Assembly: GCA_019425015.1 (NCBI GenBank)
Contig: JAHYYJ010000008.1
Span: 74,834 to 138,833, forward strand
Source of the DNA: Collinsella sp.
Lineage (GTDB): Bacteria; Actinomycetota; Coriobacteriia; Coriobacteriales; Coriobacteriaceae
DNA: 64,000 nt
Reading direction: 5' to 3'
Below, piece after piece: positions 1-7,928 of this stretch (the first letter of the stretch is position 1; each line of letters starts with the position of its first letter). The position numbers and the translations under genes are program-made. Under the pieces are notes generated by a model that worked only from the letters and a program-made list of their open reading frames with translations, made no database searches and was not told the DNA's origin.

Positions 1-62
1 CCGCCTTCGCACTGATTGGCGGCAGTGGCACCGCCCCACAGAAATCCATCGGGAAAAGCCAT
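1..62 (-). CDS. GH1 6-phospho-beta-glucosidase, N-terminal fragment (cut by window edge)
   Basis: Only the first 20 codons are inside the window. They read MAFPDGFLWGGATAANQCEG, the hallmark N-terminus of GH1 enzymes (the FLWGGATAANQ strand with the conserved Gln and Glu). A Shine-Dalgarno GAAAGGAG sits 7 nt before the ATG. The preceding genes on the same strand are a beta-glucoside-type PTS permease and a BglG antiterminator, so the product most likely cleaves phosphorylated beta-glucosides made by that permease. It lies beyond a strong terminator and a 650-bp palindrome-rich spacer, so it probably has its own promoter. Confidence 0.8.
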   Translation of the reverse strand, partial: MAFPDGFLWGGATAANQCEG

Positions 63-93
63 GTTGGCTCCTTTCGTACGTGTTGGGATGTTG

Positions 94-117
94 CGTGGAC
101 GCCGAAGCGGCGTCCAC
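94..117. repeat. Perfect 10-bp hairpin upstream of the GH1 gene
   Basis: GTGGACGCCG, a 4-nt loop, then CGGCGTCCAC. It lies about 30 nt upstream of the GH1 start codon. No T-run follows on the minus strand, so it is not a clear terminator. It could be a leader structure or an operator. Confidence 0.5.
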
Positions 118-160
118 GAGGTAATTTGCGTCCCGATCGGAGTTCGCGTTGAGTCGGCCG

Positions 161-318
161 CCACGAAACCGGCCCATCTACTACGTTTAGTCGTGAACCC
201 CCGACCACGCCGCAATTGTCAATAATAAAACCGCAGGTAGACGGCTTGGCGGTTTTCGAAAAACCACCGTGTGGTTGGCCCCTACCACTTAAACGTAGTA
301 GATAGGCCGGTTTCGTGG
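161..318. repeat. Long inverted-repeat element, family 3 copy A
   Basis: The 30-nt arms 161-190 and 289-318 are complementary at 28 of 30 positions. Between them, 226-263 carries the core AAAACCGCAGGTAG...GGCTTG, which returns at 517-555 in copy B with different outer arms. No ORF with coding character crosses it. The spacer 63-712 is otherwise empty of genes. Confidence 0.75.
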
Positions 319-414
319 CGAGGCATGTTGCGGGACGCGCACGGACCGACCCATCGAAACTATGCCGGCTTAAGATATGCGGACGGAGCTGACGGAGACG
401 ACGTTTGCCCAGAT

Positions 415-450
415 AAAACCGACCAAAATAAACCTGTCCCTTATTGGCAG
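415..450 (+). repeat. REP-like repeat, CCTGTCCC family (subtype with CCAAAATA)
   Basis: Contains AAAACCGACCAAAATAAACC followed by TGTCCCTTATTGGCAGG. The same sequence with few changes occurs in reverse orientation at 42221-42262. The core CCTGTCCC links it to the copies at 3308, 4024, 14552 and 45503. Confidence 0.6.
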
Positions 451-452
451 GT

Positions 453-608
453 TCAAAACCATGCCGGTTTACGGGGCAGAACCAGTGCCCCTTGAGCATG
501 CCAGAAACGGCAAGGACAAAACCGCAGGTAGGAGGCTTGTCAGTTTACGGAAAAACGGGGTATGGTCAGCACTCACCGTTTCAGCCCCGTAATCCGGCAT
601 GGTTTTGA
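453..608. repeat. Long inverted-repeat element, family 3 copy B
   Basis: The 25-nt arms 453-477 and 584-608 match at 24 of 25 positions. They are unrelated in sequence to the arms of copy A (161-318). The internal core at 517-555 matches the copy A core over about 40 nt with roughly seven changes. Total length and core placement are nearly the same in both copies. Confidence 0.75.
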
Positions 609-653
609 TTTTGGGCAGTCGCTCGGACGAGCGCATGGCATCTAGCCCCTTTG

Positions 654-685
654 AAAAAAACCGGCGGGGCGCTCCCCCCCGCCGG
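654..685 (-). terminator. Rho-independent terminator after the PTS gene
   Basis: The 9-bp stem CCGGCGGGG/CCCCGCCGG is followed on the minus strand by seven T residues. It ends about 28 bp past the PTS stop codon. Confidence 0.9.
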
Positions 686-712
686 CTTGGTACCGAGTCT
701 TTGTCGTTTGGG

Positions 713-2152
713 CTACTTGGCAGCCTCGGGCTTGTAGGTGGCAAACTCGATCGCAAAGCCCACGGCGGCACCCACGAAAGAGGCAACGATAGCCCAGATC
801 ATGTGGTTGATGCCGTTAACACCGGAGGGGTCGATGAAGGACAGCCAGTTGAAGACGCCCAGACCACCGGACATGTACACCACGGCGCCGGAGAGACCAA
901 TGATGAGGCCGCCCACAGCAGAACCGATGCTGGCGTTGATGAAGGCCTTCTTATCGGGCAGGGCGACACCGTAGATAGCGGGCTCGGTGACACCAAAGAA
1001 GAAGGCGGAGATCATGGCCGGCAGCGCGATACCGCGGAACTTCTCGTCCTTGTTCTTGAGATACATGGCGAAGAGCACGGCGCCCAGCGAGAAGGAGTGG
1101 GCGATAACGGAGCCCAGGATGTAGTCGTGGCCCAGAGTGGACAGGTTGACCAGCGCGATGGGCACGAGCGACCAGTGGAAGCCAAAGATGACCAGGCACA
1201 TCCAGAAGGCACCGACGAGGGTGCAGCCCAGGAGGGAGCCGATCATGGGCAGGCCAAACAGCAGCGCGAAGAACTCACCAAGCAGGTTGGTGATGAGCGT
1301 GGCGATGGGGCCAATGACCAGATAGCCAAGGGTGACGGTAACGGTGACGACGATCAGCGGGGTGAAGAACATCTTCATAGAAGCGGGCATCCACTTCTTA
1401 ACCCAGTGCTCGAGGGTGGAGCCAAACCAGACCATGAGCAGGATGGGGATAACGGAGCTGGTGTAACCCGAGGCAGGCATGATGAGCGGCAGGCCCAGGA
1501 ACGTGGTGTACCAAGAGAAGGTGCCAGCAAAGCCGAGCTCGACGGAGCCGACAACCTCGCCCGAGGTCAGGGCAACCATGGTGGGATACACCAGGGCAAA
1601 GGCGATGGCCATGCCGTTGAACTCGCTCATCTTGAACTTCTTGGCCGCGGTAAAGCCAAGCACCACGGGCAGGAAGTAGAACATGCCGTCAGCGACGGTG
1701 TAGAGCAGCGTGTAGGCGCCGTCGTTGGCAAAGCTCGGGACCAGGAAGGTAGCGAGCGCCAGCAGGCCCTTCATGATACCGGCAGCGGCGAAGGTGCCGA
1801 GCATGGGGGCGAAGATGCCCGAGATGAGGTCGATGATCACATCGGTAACGCCCTTGGGAGCGGCATCGTCGTCATCGGCGTCGACGGCGCCGCCGTCGCT
1901 AAAACCGCCGGCCTTGAGAACGGCGTCGTAGACGTCCTCGACGATGTTGCCCACAACAACCTGGTACTGGCCGTTGGCGTGCATGACCTTGATGACGTTG
2001 GGCAGCTCGGAGATTGCCTCGTCATTGGCCTTCGACTCGTCCTTGAGCTTAAAACGAACACGGGTAATGCAGTGTGCGACGCATTTGACGTTGGACTTGC
2101 CGCCAACCAGCTCTACGATCTGGGCAGCAAGATCGTCGTATTTACCTGCCAT
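713..2152 (-). CDS. Beta-glucoside-type PTS permease, EIIBC
   Basis: A membrane permease that imports and phosphorylates a beta-glucoside-like sugar. The N-terminal IIB domain (about residues 1-90) carries the phospho-acceptor motif HCITRVRFKL with Cys28. The IIC domain follows with about ten membrane segments, the FGFHWSLVPI segment and the conserved FGVTEPAIYGV loop. The protein ends at about 479 residues without the C-terminal IIA domain seen in BglF/BglP, so it must borrow a IIA domain from another protein. I place the start at 2152 (MAGKYDD) because AGAGGA lies 8 nt upstream; the longer ORF start adds seven residues with no ribosome site. It is co-oriented with bglG upstream and a GH1 gene downstream. 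Substrate is inferred from family and context (salicin or cellobiose type). Confidence 0.88.
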   Translation of the reverse strand: MAGKYDDLAAQIVELVGGKSNVKCVAHCITRVRFKLKDESKANDEAISELPNVIKVMHANGQYQVVVGNIVEDVYDAVLKAGGFSDGGAVDADDDDAAPKGVTDVIIDLISGIFAPMLGTFAAAGIMKGLLALATFLVPSFANDGAYTLLYTVADGMFYFLPVVLGFTAAKKFKMSEFNGMAIAFALVYPTMVALTSGEVVGSVELGFAGTFSWYTTFLGLPLIMPASGYTSSVIPILLMVWFGSTLEHWVKKWMPASMKMFFTPLIVVTVTVTLGYLVIGPIATLITNLLGEFFALLFGLPMIGSLLGCTLVGAFWMCLVIFGFHWSLVPIALVNLSTLGHDYILGSVIAHSFSLGAVLFAMYLKNKDEKFRGIALPAMISAFFFGVTEPAIYGVALPDKKAFINASIGSAVGGLIIGLSGAVVYMSGGLGVFNWLSFIDPSGVNGINHMIWAIVASFVGAAVGFAIEFATYKPEAAK

Positions 2153-2270
2153 GATCTGTCCTCTCTTTTCCAAATTTCGACAAAAATATCCCCTACCGCG
2201 AGCCGGTACCTTGCCCGCAGTTAGAAACCAAAAAGAATTGTTGCGATTGCCGCCGGGCTGGCGGCTTTAC

Positions 2271-3116
2271 TCACTCGGTCTGCGAAGCCGATCGCAGACG
2301 GTTGATATGCATCATCAGATACAAGAGCTCCTCGTCCGAGCAGCTCTGCTTGAACTCTTTCTCGAACACGCGGTTGATGGCGTACGCACACTGGTAGGCC
2401 TCGGGAAAATCGCGGGCGGCCTGCATAAACAGTGAGGAGTTCTCGGTCTGCGTGCAGCTGCCCTTAACAAGGCGGCGAACCAAAAAGCGCAGGTGCGCAA
2501 GAAAGCGAATGTAGCAGTACGACGCCGTGTCGAGCGAGCAGCCGAGCTGCTTTTCCACGGAATGGGTTACCTCGTCAAGCACGCGGGTGCTCTTCATGAT
2601 GAAGTCCATGTCCTTGGCGCGGCCCATGCCGTCGACCTCGGCGTTAACGATGTGGAGCGCGATGCTCGTGGCCTCGTTCTGACCCAGCTTGGCGCCGGTG
2701 TGCTTTTGCACGATGGCGAGCGCGGCCTGACCGATTTCGAGCTCACGCGGGTAGATGAAAGCCACCTCATGCTCGAGCGGGTTGGGAGCGCTGATCTGGT
2801 CGTCGTCGCGCTGAACGGCAAACTGCAGGTGATCTGCCAGGATAAAGGGCAGGCCACCGGACAGCTTGCAACCAAGCTGCTGGGATGCGAAGCAGGCAAT
2901 GTCGCTTGCCGCGAGCAGAACGTCGTCGGGAAGTGTGCCGACCATATCCTGCAGGCTCTCGGGAACGTTATAGAATTTGCGCTGGATGAGCGACTCATCG
3001 GCAAGCTCGTAGGGCATCTCGTGAAAACCGATGCCCTTGCCAAAGACAACAACCTCTCGGCCGTCATCGCTGGCGGCGAGAGCAACGTTATTGTTGATCT
3101 TCTTTAAAATGAGCAT
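2271..3116 (-). CDS. BglG/LicT-family transcription antiterminator
   Basis: An RNA-binding regulator that prevents termination in the leader of its own PTS operon when the sugar is present. Residues 1-55 form the co-antiterminator RNA-binding domain (MLILKKINNNVALAAS). Two PTS regulation domains follow. The four conserved histidines are visible in ADHLQF, ALHIVN, LAHLRF and MMHINR, so control by EII and HPr phosphorylation should be intact. Length 281 is normal. A matching RAT/terminator leader lies directly upstream, and the PTS gene starts 118 bp downstream. A GAGGAG ribosome site lies inside the descending terminator strand, just before the ATG. Confidence 0.93.
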   Translation of the reverse strand: MLILKKINNNVALAASDDGREVVVFGKGIGFHEMPYELADESLIQRKFYNVPESLQDMVGTLPDDVLLAASDIACFASQQLGCKLSGGLPFILADHLQFAVQRDDDQISAPNPLEHEVAFIYPRELEIGQAALAIVQKHTGAKLGQNEATSIALHIVNAEVDGMGRAKDMDFIMKSTRVLDEVTHSVEKQLGCSLDTASYCYIRFLAHLRFLVRRLVKGSCTQTENSSLFMQAARDFPEAYQCAYAINRVFEKEFKQSCSDEELLYLMMHINRLRSASQTE

Positions 3117-3210
3117 GAAAAAACTCCTCGGACATCGGCGCTAGACGACGGGGCGATATTCCTCGTCTTCTATTATGCGCAAGTGATGCCTCCCGAGGAG
3201 TAACAAACTT
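3117..3210 (-). promoter_or_regulatory. RAT antiterminator overlapping a terminator in the bglG leader
   Basis: Read on the minus strand, 3210-3184 gives GTTTGTTACTCC-TCGG-GAGGCATCA, closely matching the BglG/LicT ribonucleic antiterminator (TTGTTACTGC...GCAGGCA). Its ACTCCTCGG strand (3193-3201) is also the exact complement of CCGAGGAGT (3123-3131), which runs into TTTTTT just before the bglG ATG. The two folds are therefore mutually exclusive, the classical sugar-induced antitermination switch. The consensus comparison is from memory. Confidence 0.85.
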
Positions 3211-3307
3211 GTGAGCACGTGGGCGATTGTAGGATGAAACTTGCATGCAGCGTAAGCCCCATTGGTGCGAAAGTCCGCTGAACGGTAGGAAATCGCCTGT
3301 AAACGGC

Positions 3308-3348
3308 AAAACCACCACAAAGGTGCCTGGCCCCTTTGTGGTGGTTTT
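3308..3348. repeat. REP-like hairpin, CCTGTCCC family
   Basis: Perfect 16-bp stem AAAACCACCACAAAGG/CCTTTGTGGTGGTTTT with loop TGCCTGGCC. It lies just after the stop codon of the downstream phosphatase gene and may also act as its terminator. A near-identical hairpin occurs at 14552-14588. Confidence 0.75.
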
Positions 3349-3364
3349 GGCTGATGCCCCGATG

Positions 3365-3949
3365 TTACTCGCGCGGGGTGCCGTAGGGGTTGTACAAATC
3401 TGCAAGAGCAAATGTGCCGGTAGTAGCATCAAAGTCGAGTTCGAGCACACAGCAGTTGCCAATGCGGTGCTTCATCTTGAGCGGCTCCACGCCCACGCCG
3501 CGCATGACCTGAGCCGCTGCGGCGCCATGGCTCACGCACAACACGCTCTCATGTCCAGGGCGCTGCATGAACTCGGTGATGGTCGCCATCATACGCTCGC
3601 GAAACTCGACTTCGCCCTCGCCGTCATACTGCTTGTAAAAATCGCCGTACGGCAGGCGCGGATTCAAATCCTCGCTCGCGCCCTCAAATTTGCCAAAGTT
3701 CCACTCCTTAAGGCCCTTGACGCGCTCGTAAGGCTGACCGGGGAACGCAAGCTCAAGCGTGTCGCACGCACGCTCGGACGTCGAACTGTACGCATGGTCA
3801 AACGTAAGGCCACGCCCTCGCAGGGTCGCACCGACAGTTTTAGCCTGCTCGATTCCCAGCTCGGTGAGCGGCGAGTCACACCAGCCCTGCTTGCGACGAA
3901 GCAAGTTAAAGAGCGTTTGACCGTGACGCATAAAGTACAGTTTTGACAT
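3365..3949 (-). CDS. Histidine phosphatase (phosphoglycerate-mutase-like)
   Basis: A cytoplasmic phosphatase of the histidine-phosphatase superfamily. The N-terminal catalytic motif is FMRHGQTLFN (RHG with the phospho-accepting His), the second Arg lies in STSERACDT, and the second catalytic His is in CVSHGAAA. At 194 residues it is shorter than dPGM proper, which favours a broad phosphatase or a cobalamin/sugar-phosphate phosphatase over the glycolytic mutase. Start at 3949 with GGAGG 4 nt upstream. It appears to be a single-gene unit; nothing nearby reveals the substrate. Confidence 0.85.
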   Translation of the reverse strand: MSKLYFMRHGQTLFNLLRRKQGWCDSPLTELGIEQAKTVGATLRGRGLTFDHAYSSTSERACDTLELAFPGQPYERVKGLKEWNFGKFEGASEDLNPRLPYGDFYKQYDGEGEVEFRERMMATITEFMQRPGHESVLCVSHGAAAAQVMRGVGVEPLKMKHRIGNCCVLELDFDATTGTFALADLYNPYGTPRE

Positions 3950-4023
3950 GAGGCCTCCGTGATCGCAATCGTTTGTCAGCGATTATGACACCTTGAGCTA
4001 ACTTTAAGTCAAAGCTTTTTTGC

Positions 4024-4057
4024 AAAAACCACCACAAAGATGCCTGTCCCTTTTTGG
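4024..4057 (+). repeat. Degenerate REP-like repeat, CCTGTCCC family
   Basis: AAAAACCACCACAAAGATGC followed by CTGTCCCTTTTTGGC. The left half matches the 3308 and 14552 copies, but the right half has decayed, so the stem is short. Confidence 0.55.
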
Positions 4058-4078
4058 CATGTTATGGCAGCGCAGCGA

Positions 4079-4178
4079 GCCGGTTCCAAGTGCCCCAGGT
4101 CGCCCCGAAAGAGGAGCGACGCGTACTTTGGTACGCGAGCGACGGCTTGAGGGGCGAGATGGGGTGCTTGGGGCCGGC
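4079..4178 (+). repeat. Two-tier structured element, family 1 copy A
   Basis: Segments pair in order: GCCGG/CCGGC, CCAAG/CTTGG, CCCCA/TGGGG and TCGCCCC/GGGGCGA. They are separated by 2-nt internal mismatches (TT/GG, TG/TG, GG/GA). Then come the unpaired motif GAAAGA, an inner hairpin CGCGTAC-TTTG-GTACGCG, and unpaired GGCTTGA. The same layout with different paired bases occurs at 58944-59033. In RNA of the plus strand, TG opposite TG gives tandem wobble pairs. Confidence 0.7.
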
Positions 4179-4191
4179 GCAGCGTCAAGCC

Positions 4192-5493
4192 TTAAAGGTG
4201 GTCTTGGATGAGATCGCAGATGGCTCGGGCGTCGTTGATGTTGATAGCTCGGGTCGCAAAGCCTGCGTCGAAGGCCTGACGCGCCAGGGCCTCGTTGCAG
4301 GCAAGGGCCAGCGTGTGACCGTCGACCAGGTCGAGCGAGCTCTTGCCGCGCAGGCGGTCGACACCGGAGCGCGCGACCACGATGTTGTCGAAGCTCTCGG
4401 TCTTGTAGCCCTCAATGATCACCACGTCGACATCGTTGTAGCGCGACAGCAGCTCGCGCGCGGGCATCTCGTCCTCCTCGCGCGTGTCGGCGTACTCCGC
4501 CCAGCGCGTGGCACAGATAAGGCCCACGTGCTTGGATCCGGCCTGGTGATGGCGCCAGGTGTCCTTAGCGGGCACATCGATATCAAAGCCGTGATGCCCG
4601 TGATGCTTGAGCGAGCCCACGCGCAGGCCGCGGCGGGTGAGCTCGGCGATAACCTTCTCGACGAGCGTGGTCTTGCCCGAGTTTTGGTAGCCGATAAACG
4701 CGATCGCGGGGACGGCCGGGGCCGGAGCTGCGGACGCGACGGCGACAGGCGCGCTTGCGGGTGCGGCACCGTCAGCGGCCACAGCCTCAACAGCAGCGGC
4801 CTGACGCTCTGCACGATCCCACACGCCCGAGCGGCCGCCCTCCTTGTGCAGCAGGCGCACGTCGACGATCTCCATGCCGCGATCGACGGCCTTGCACATG
4901 TCGTAGATCGTGAGGCATGCGGCGCTCGCGCCGGTCAGGGCCTCCATCTCGATACCCGTCTTGCCCGTCACGCCGGCCGTGACCAACACGTGAAAGCCAA
5001 CCTGCCCGTCTGCGCGCGCCGGCGCCCATCCCTCGGGCATATCCTCGACAAGCGTCCCCGCCGGAGCGATGGGCGCAATGTCGCACTTACTCTTGGTAAT
5101 GAGCAGCGGATGGCACATGGGAATGATGTCGCTCGTGCGCTTGATGGCCATGATGCCCGCCACGCGCGCACAGGCAAGCACATCGCCCTTTTTGGCGCGG
5201 TCCTGCAGCACCATAGCCTGCGTCTCGGGGTGCATGAGGATGGTGCCCTCGGCGATGGCAATGCGATGGGTCTCGGCCTTATCGGACACGTCGACCATGC
5301 GCACCTCGCCCTTGGCGTCCACGTGCGTCAGCTCGTCGCGACGGGCGTCACGGGCGGACTCGGCGACAGTGCTGGCGGACGGCTGCACGGACGCGTCGGC
5401 GCTGCCAGCATTCGCCGCAGCCGTGGCTTTGTGGGCAGACATCGCGGCCCTGCGAGCGGCCTTGGTGGCATCGGCGTACCTGCTCTTGGCCAT
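4192..5493 (-). CDS. MoaC-MobB fusion (molybdenum cofactor synthesis)
   Basis: A two-domain Moco enzyme of 433 residues. A poorly conserved Ala/Ser-rich leader covers about residues 1-55. The MoaC domain (about 56-235) shows HVDAKGEVRMVDVSDK, the IKRTSDIIPMCHPL strand and TGASAACLTIYDMCKAVD with the catalytic Asp and Lys; it completes cyclic pyranopterin monophosphate formation after MoaA. After an Ala/Pro-rich linker, the MobB domain (about 262-433) begins with IAFIGYQNSGKTT, an intact Walker A; MobB is a GTP-binding adaptor used in attaching nucleotide to the cofactor. Start at 5493 has GGAGG 7 nt upstream and lies 4 nt after the moaA stop, so translation is likely coupled. The longer ORF start is inside moaA and lacks support. 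Confidence 0.9.
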   Translation of the reverse strand: MAKSRYADATKAARRAAMSAHKATAAANAGSADASVQPSASTVAESARDARRDELTHVDAKGEVRMVDVSDKAETHRIAIAEGTILMHPETQAMVLQDRAKKGDVLACARVAGIMAIKRTSDIIPMCHPLLITKSKCDIAPIAPAGTLVEDMPEGWAPARADGQVGFHVLVTAGVTGKTGIEMEALTGASAACLTIYDMCKAVDRGMEIVDVRLLHKEGGRSGVWDRAERQAAAVEAVAADGAAPASAPVAVASAAPAPAVPAIAFIGYQNSGKTTLVEKVIAELTRRGLRVGSLKHHGHHGFDIDVPAKDTWRHHQAGSKHVGLICATRWAEYADTREEDEMPARELLSRYNDVDVVIIEGYKTESFDNIVVARSGVDRLRGKSSLDLVDGHTLALACNEALARQAFDAGFATRAININDARAICDLIQDHL

Positions 5494-5497
5494 ATGA

Positions 5498-6553
5498 TCA
5501 TCCTCCGATTTGGGACATAAATCGTTGCGTGCCCTCAATTATCGCGTGTTCCTGCGGTTTGTGGGCCACGGCATCGCGCCAAATCGAAAGTACCTGCATA
5601 TCATCACCACGGCGCAGCGCCTCACGCACCGAATACTCGGCATCGCTGAACAGGCACGGACGCACGTTGCCATCGGCCGTCAGGCGCAGACGGTTGCAAT
5701 TCGCACAAAAATGGTTGGACATGGCGCTAATAAAGCCAACCGTTCCCGCCGCGCCCGGAAAGTGCCAATAGCGCGCAGGGCCCGCGCCGGCAGGAGCGTC
5801 GTTGATGTCGAGCGGCTCGAGCTCGCCCAGTCCCGCCGCGGTGGCCCCGGCATTGATGCGCTCCCGCAGCTCGTCACTCGGCACGGTGTCACTCGCGTCC
5901 CACAGCTCGGGATTGAGCGTGGGCGCGTGAGGGTCTACGGCACAATGCGAGCTCGTGTGCTCGTCGCCGATGGGCATGTATTCGATAAAGCGCAGGTGGA
6001 TGGGGCGGTCGAGCGTGAGCCGCGCAAGGGCCGCCACGTCTTGGTTGAGCCGGCGCACTATAACACAGTTGACCTTAACGGGCTCAAAGCCCCAAGCCAG
6101 CGCCGCGTCGATGCCTGCCATGGTCTGCTCGAGCCGGCCCAGGCGCGTGATCTTTCCAAACAGCGTAGGATCGAGTGTGTCGAGCGAGATGTTGACGCGG
6201 TTAAGCCCCGCGTCTTTGAGCTGCGGCGCCAGCTTGGGCAGCAGGGCGCCATTGGTGGTGAGCGAGATGTCCTCGATCTGCGGGATCGCGCGGATGTCGC
6301 GAATGAGCGGGATGATACGGCGGCTGACCAGCGGCTCGCCGCCCGTCAGGCGCACGCGGCGAATGCCCTCCCCCGCCACCAGGCGCACAAAGCGGGCGAT
6401 TTCCTCGGCACTGAGCAGCTCGTCGTGCGCGCGGGGCGCCACGCCATCGGCCGGCATGCAGTAAATGCAGCGGAAATTGCACTTGTCGGTAACGGCAATG
6501 CGCAGGTAATTGATATCGCGACCAAAGCCGTCATGTTGCACGTGCCCGTCCAC
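5498..6553 (-). CDS. moaA: GTP 3',8-cyclase MoaA (radical SAM)
   Basis: First enzyme of molybdenum cofactor synthesis: a cytoplasmic radical-SAM enzyme that converts GTP to 3',8-cyclo-7,8-dihydro-GTP. The radical-SAM cluster is Cys25-x3-Cys29-x2-Cys32 in KCNFRCIYC. The C-terminal substrate-side cluster is CANCNRLRLTADGNVRPC, and the chain ends in the double Gly that MoaA needs for activity. Length 351 is typical. The start is GTG at 6553 with GGGAGG 5 nt upstream. It forms an operon with the moaC-mobB fusion. No moaD, moaE or moeA is in the window. Confidence 0.96.
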   Translation of the reverse strand: MDGHVQHDGFGRDINYLRIAVTDKCNFRCIYCMPADGVAPRAHDELLSAEEIARFVRLVAGEGIRRVRLTGGEPLVSRRIIPLIRDIRAIPQIEDISLTTNGALLPKLAPQLKDAGLNRVNISLDTLDPTLFGKITRLGRLEQTMAGIDAALAWGFEPVKVNCVIVRRLNQDVAALARLTLDRPIHLRFIEYMPIGDEHTSSHCAVDPHAPTLNPELWDASDTVPSDELRERINAGATAAGLGELEPLDINDAPAGAGPARYWHFPGAAGTVGFISAMSNHFCANCNRLRLTADGNVRPCLFSDAEYSVREALRRGDDMQVLSIWRDAVAHKPQEHAIIEGTQRFMSQIGG

Positions 6554-6686
6554 GCAGCCCTCCCCTCACGCGGCGTTTTATTCTTCGGAAAACATAATAC
6601 CCCACGGGAGAATCATGCCGACACCCGTACGACAGGACAGGTCACTTCAAGCAAAACGGACTTTCCAAGCCCATCCTCAGCACAGA

Positions 6687-6750
6687 CCATCACAACATTC
6701 GATGCTTTTCCCGATTTTGGCGAAAAACGTCGAATGTTGTGATGATTTGA
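6687..6750. repeat. 64-bp hairpin repeat, copy 1 (downstream flank of the orphan nuclease gene)
   Basis: Perfect 15-bp stem CATCACAACATTCGA/TCGAATGTTGTGATG at 6688-6702 and 6730-6744, with a 27-nt loop. A copy identical at 62 of 64 positions and in the same orientation lies at 7929-7992. Together they bracket a single gene. Confidence 0.85.
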
Positions 6751-6786
6751 CTTCCCACGGCACCCCGTAGAAGGGCCGGAACGCCC

Positions 6787-7824
6787 CTAAAGACCGCCGT
6801 CCCAGTGCCGAATCACGAATTCTCGCAGGTCGTTTTGACGTTTCTGGAACGCTTCGCTTCGGTCGCACTTGAGGCCCATAGCGAGCGCGATGGCGTTCAT
6901 CGCCCGGTGCAATTGCAGCTGGTGGGCAAACTGAGTCCCGGTGAGGACGATCATCCTAAAGCCCAGCGCGCTCAGCACGGTCATGCGCTCCGCATCCGAC
7001 GCGCTGCGCTGTTTATCAAGATGGTCCGAGCCGTTGTATTCAATCCCCGTACCGCTCGCAGGCGCATATACGTCGATCTCGAAATACCCGGCCTTTGCGA
7101 GATACTTGAACTCGTTGGGAACATCGACCCGATGGTTGAGCTCAACCTTGACGTATCCTAGCCCGCCCTGAGAACGTTTTGCTACGACCATGATTGCGGT
7201 GGCCGTCTCCATGGGCGACCGCGCGCCATCGTACACGCGCCTGAGCACGGCGGCCGCGCGTATAGCCCCCTGACGAGATCGGTTCTCATTGCAATAGGCA
7301 ATCATGTCGGCAACGGTATATCTCTGCCTCATCTCGACATAATCGTCTGTCGACAGATGATTCAAATGGTATCGGGCGCAGATTTCGTAGCCATATTCCA
7401 ACTGCTCGGGCTCACTCATCCACGAACCCGCTTGGACAAAGCACATGGCCTCATCAACCACCAGAAGGCCCTCTGCCACCTCGATAAGATGGCCTGGAGG
7501 TACCGGCGCTCCAAATACGCGGCACCTAAATCCAGCCGGCGTCGAGCGCTCAAAATCAAAGTTGACGAGCGTATCGATATGGTCGAGCTCTTCTCGTGGA
7601 ATACCAAGCGAAACCAGATAGTCGGTAACGATTCCAACTGCCGTTGAAGCCCTCAGCCCCTTGGCATCGAGTCCCAATTTGGGCAGGCTCGCGGTCAGCT
7701 CCGCCTCGCCAGCAAGCGAGTCCTCATCGTATAGGCTGCTTGCTCGCGAGAGCGGCTCGGACGGGCGCGCCACGTTGTGGTACAGCCAGGCAGTCTTATG
7801 AGACAGGACGATCGGCAGGTCCAT
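6787..7824 (-). CDS. Orphan protein with C-terminal DUF559/Vsr-like nuclease fold
   Basis: A 345-residue cytoplasmic protein without an assigned name. The last third reads FEIDVYAP...GIEYNGSDH...SASDAERMTVLSALGF...IVLT. This matches the layout of DUF559/Vsr-type PD-(D/E)XK nucleases (Asp, then Glu after a short gap, a following His, a helix with D..R, and a final strand), as I recall that family. The first 200 residues begin LPIVLSHKTAWLYHN and contain several helices but no motif I can name. The start at 7824 has GGAGGG 3 nt upstream. The gene stands alone, with identical 64-bp hairpins 37 bp past its stop and 105 bp before its start. A defence, repair or mobile-element role is inference only. 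Confidence 0.6.
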   Translation of the reverse strand: MDLPIVLSHKTAWLYHNVARPSEPLSRASSLYDEDSLAGEAELTASLPKLGLDAKGLRASTAVGIVTDYLVSLGIPREELDHIDTLVNFDFERSTPAGFRCRVFGAPVPPGHLIEVAEGLLVVDEAMCFVQAGSWMSEPEQLEYGYEICARYHLNHLSTDDYVEMRQRYTVADMIAYCNENRSRQGAIRAAAVLRRVYDGARSPMETATAIMVVAKRSQGGLGYVKVELNHRVDVPNEFKYLAKAGYFEIDVYAPASGTGIEYNGSDHLDKQRSASDAERMTVLSALGFRMIVLTGTQFAHQLQLHRAMNAIALAMGLKCDRSEAFQKRQNDLREFVIRHWDGGL

Positions 7825-7928
7825 GAGCCCTCCAATGGAGTCGGATAACCAACCTTATTCCCCTGCCCACGGGTCCGCACACCTTCGTGCGCAAGAAAGC
7901 GATTCCACCCGGTCGAGTGGCAGAAAAA

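Noticed and set aside
599..2224. Long plus-strand frame opposite the PTS gene
   Set aside because: It is the mirror of the PTS coding strand, rich in Gly/Asp/His as expected from reverse reading of high-GC codons; the minus frame has clear PTS motifs.
2153..2270. Second RAT/terminator between bglG and the PTS gene
   Set aside because: No TTGTTACT...GGCA pattern and no hairpin with a T-run in the right place.
6554..6786. Molybdenum-cofactor riboswitch before moaA
   Set aside because: I could not fit the known motif to the leader; only a copy of the 64-bp hairpin and a weak -10 box are seen.
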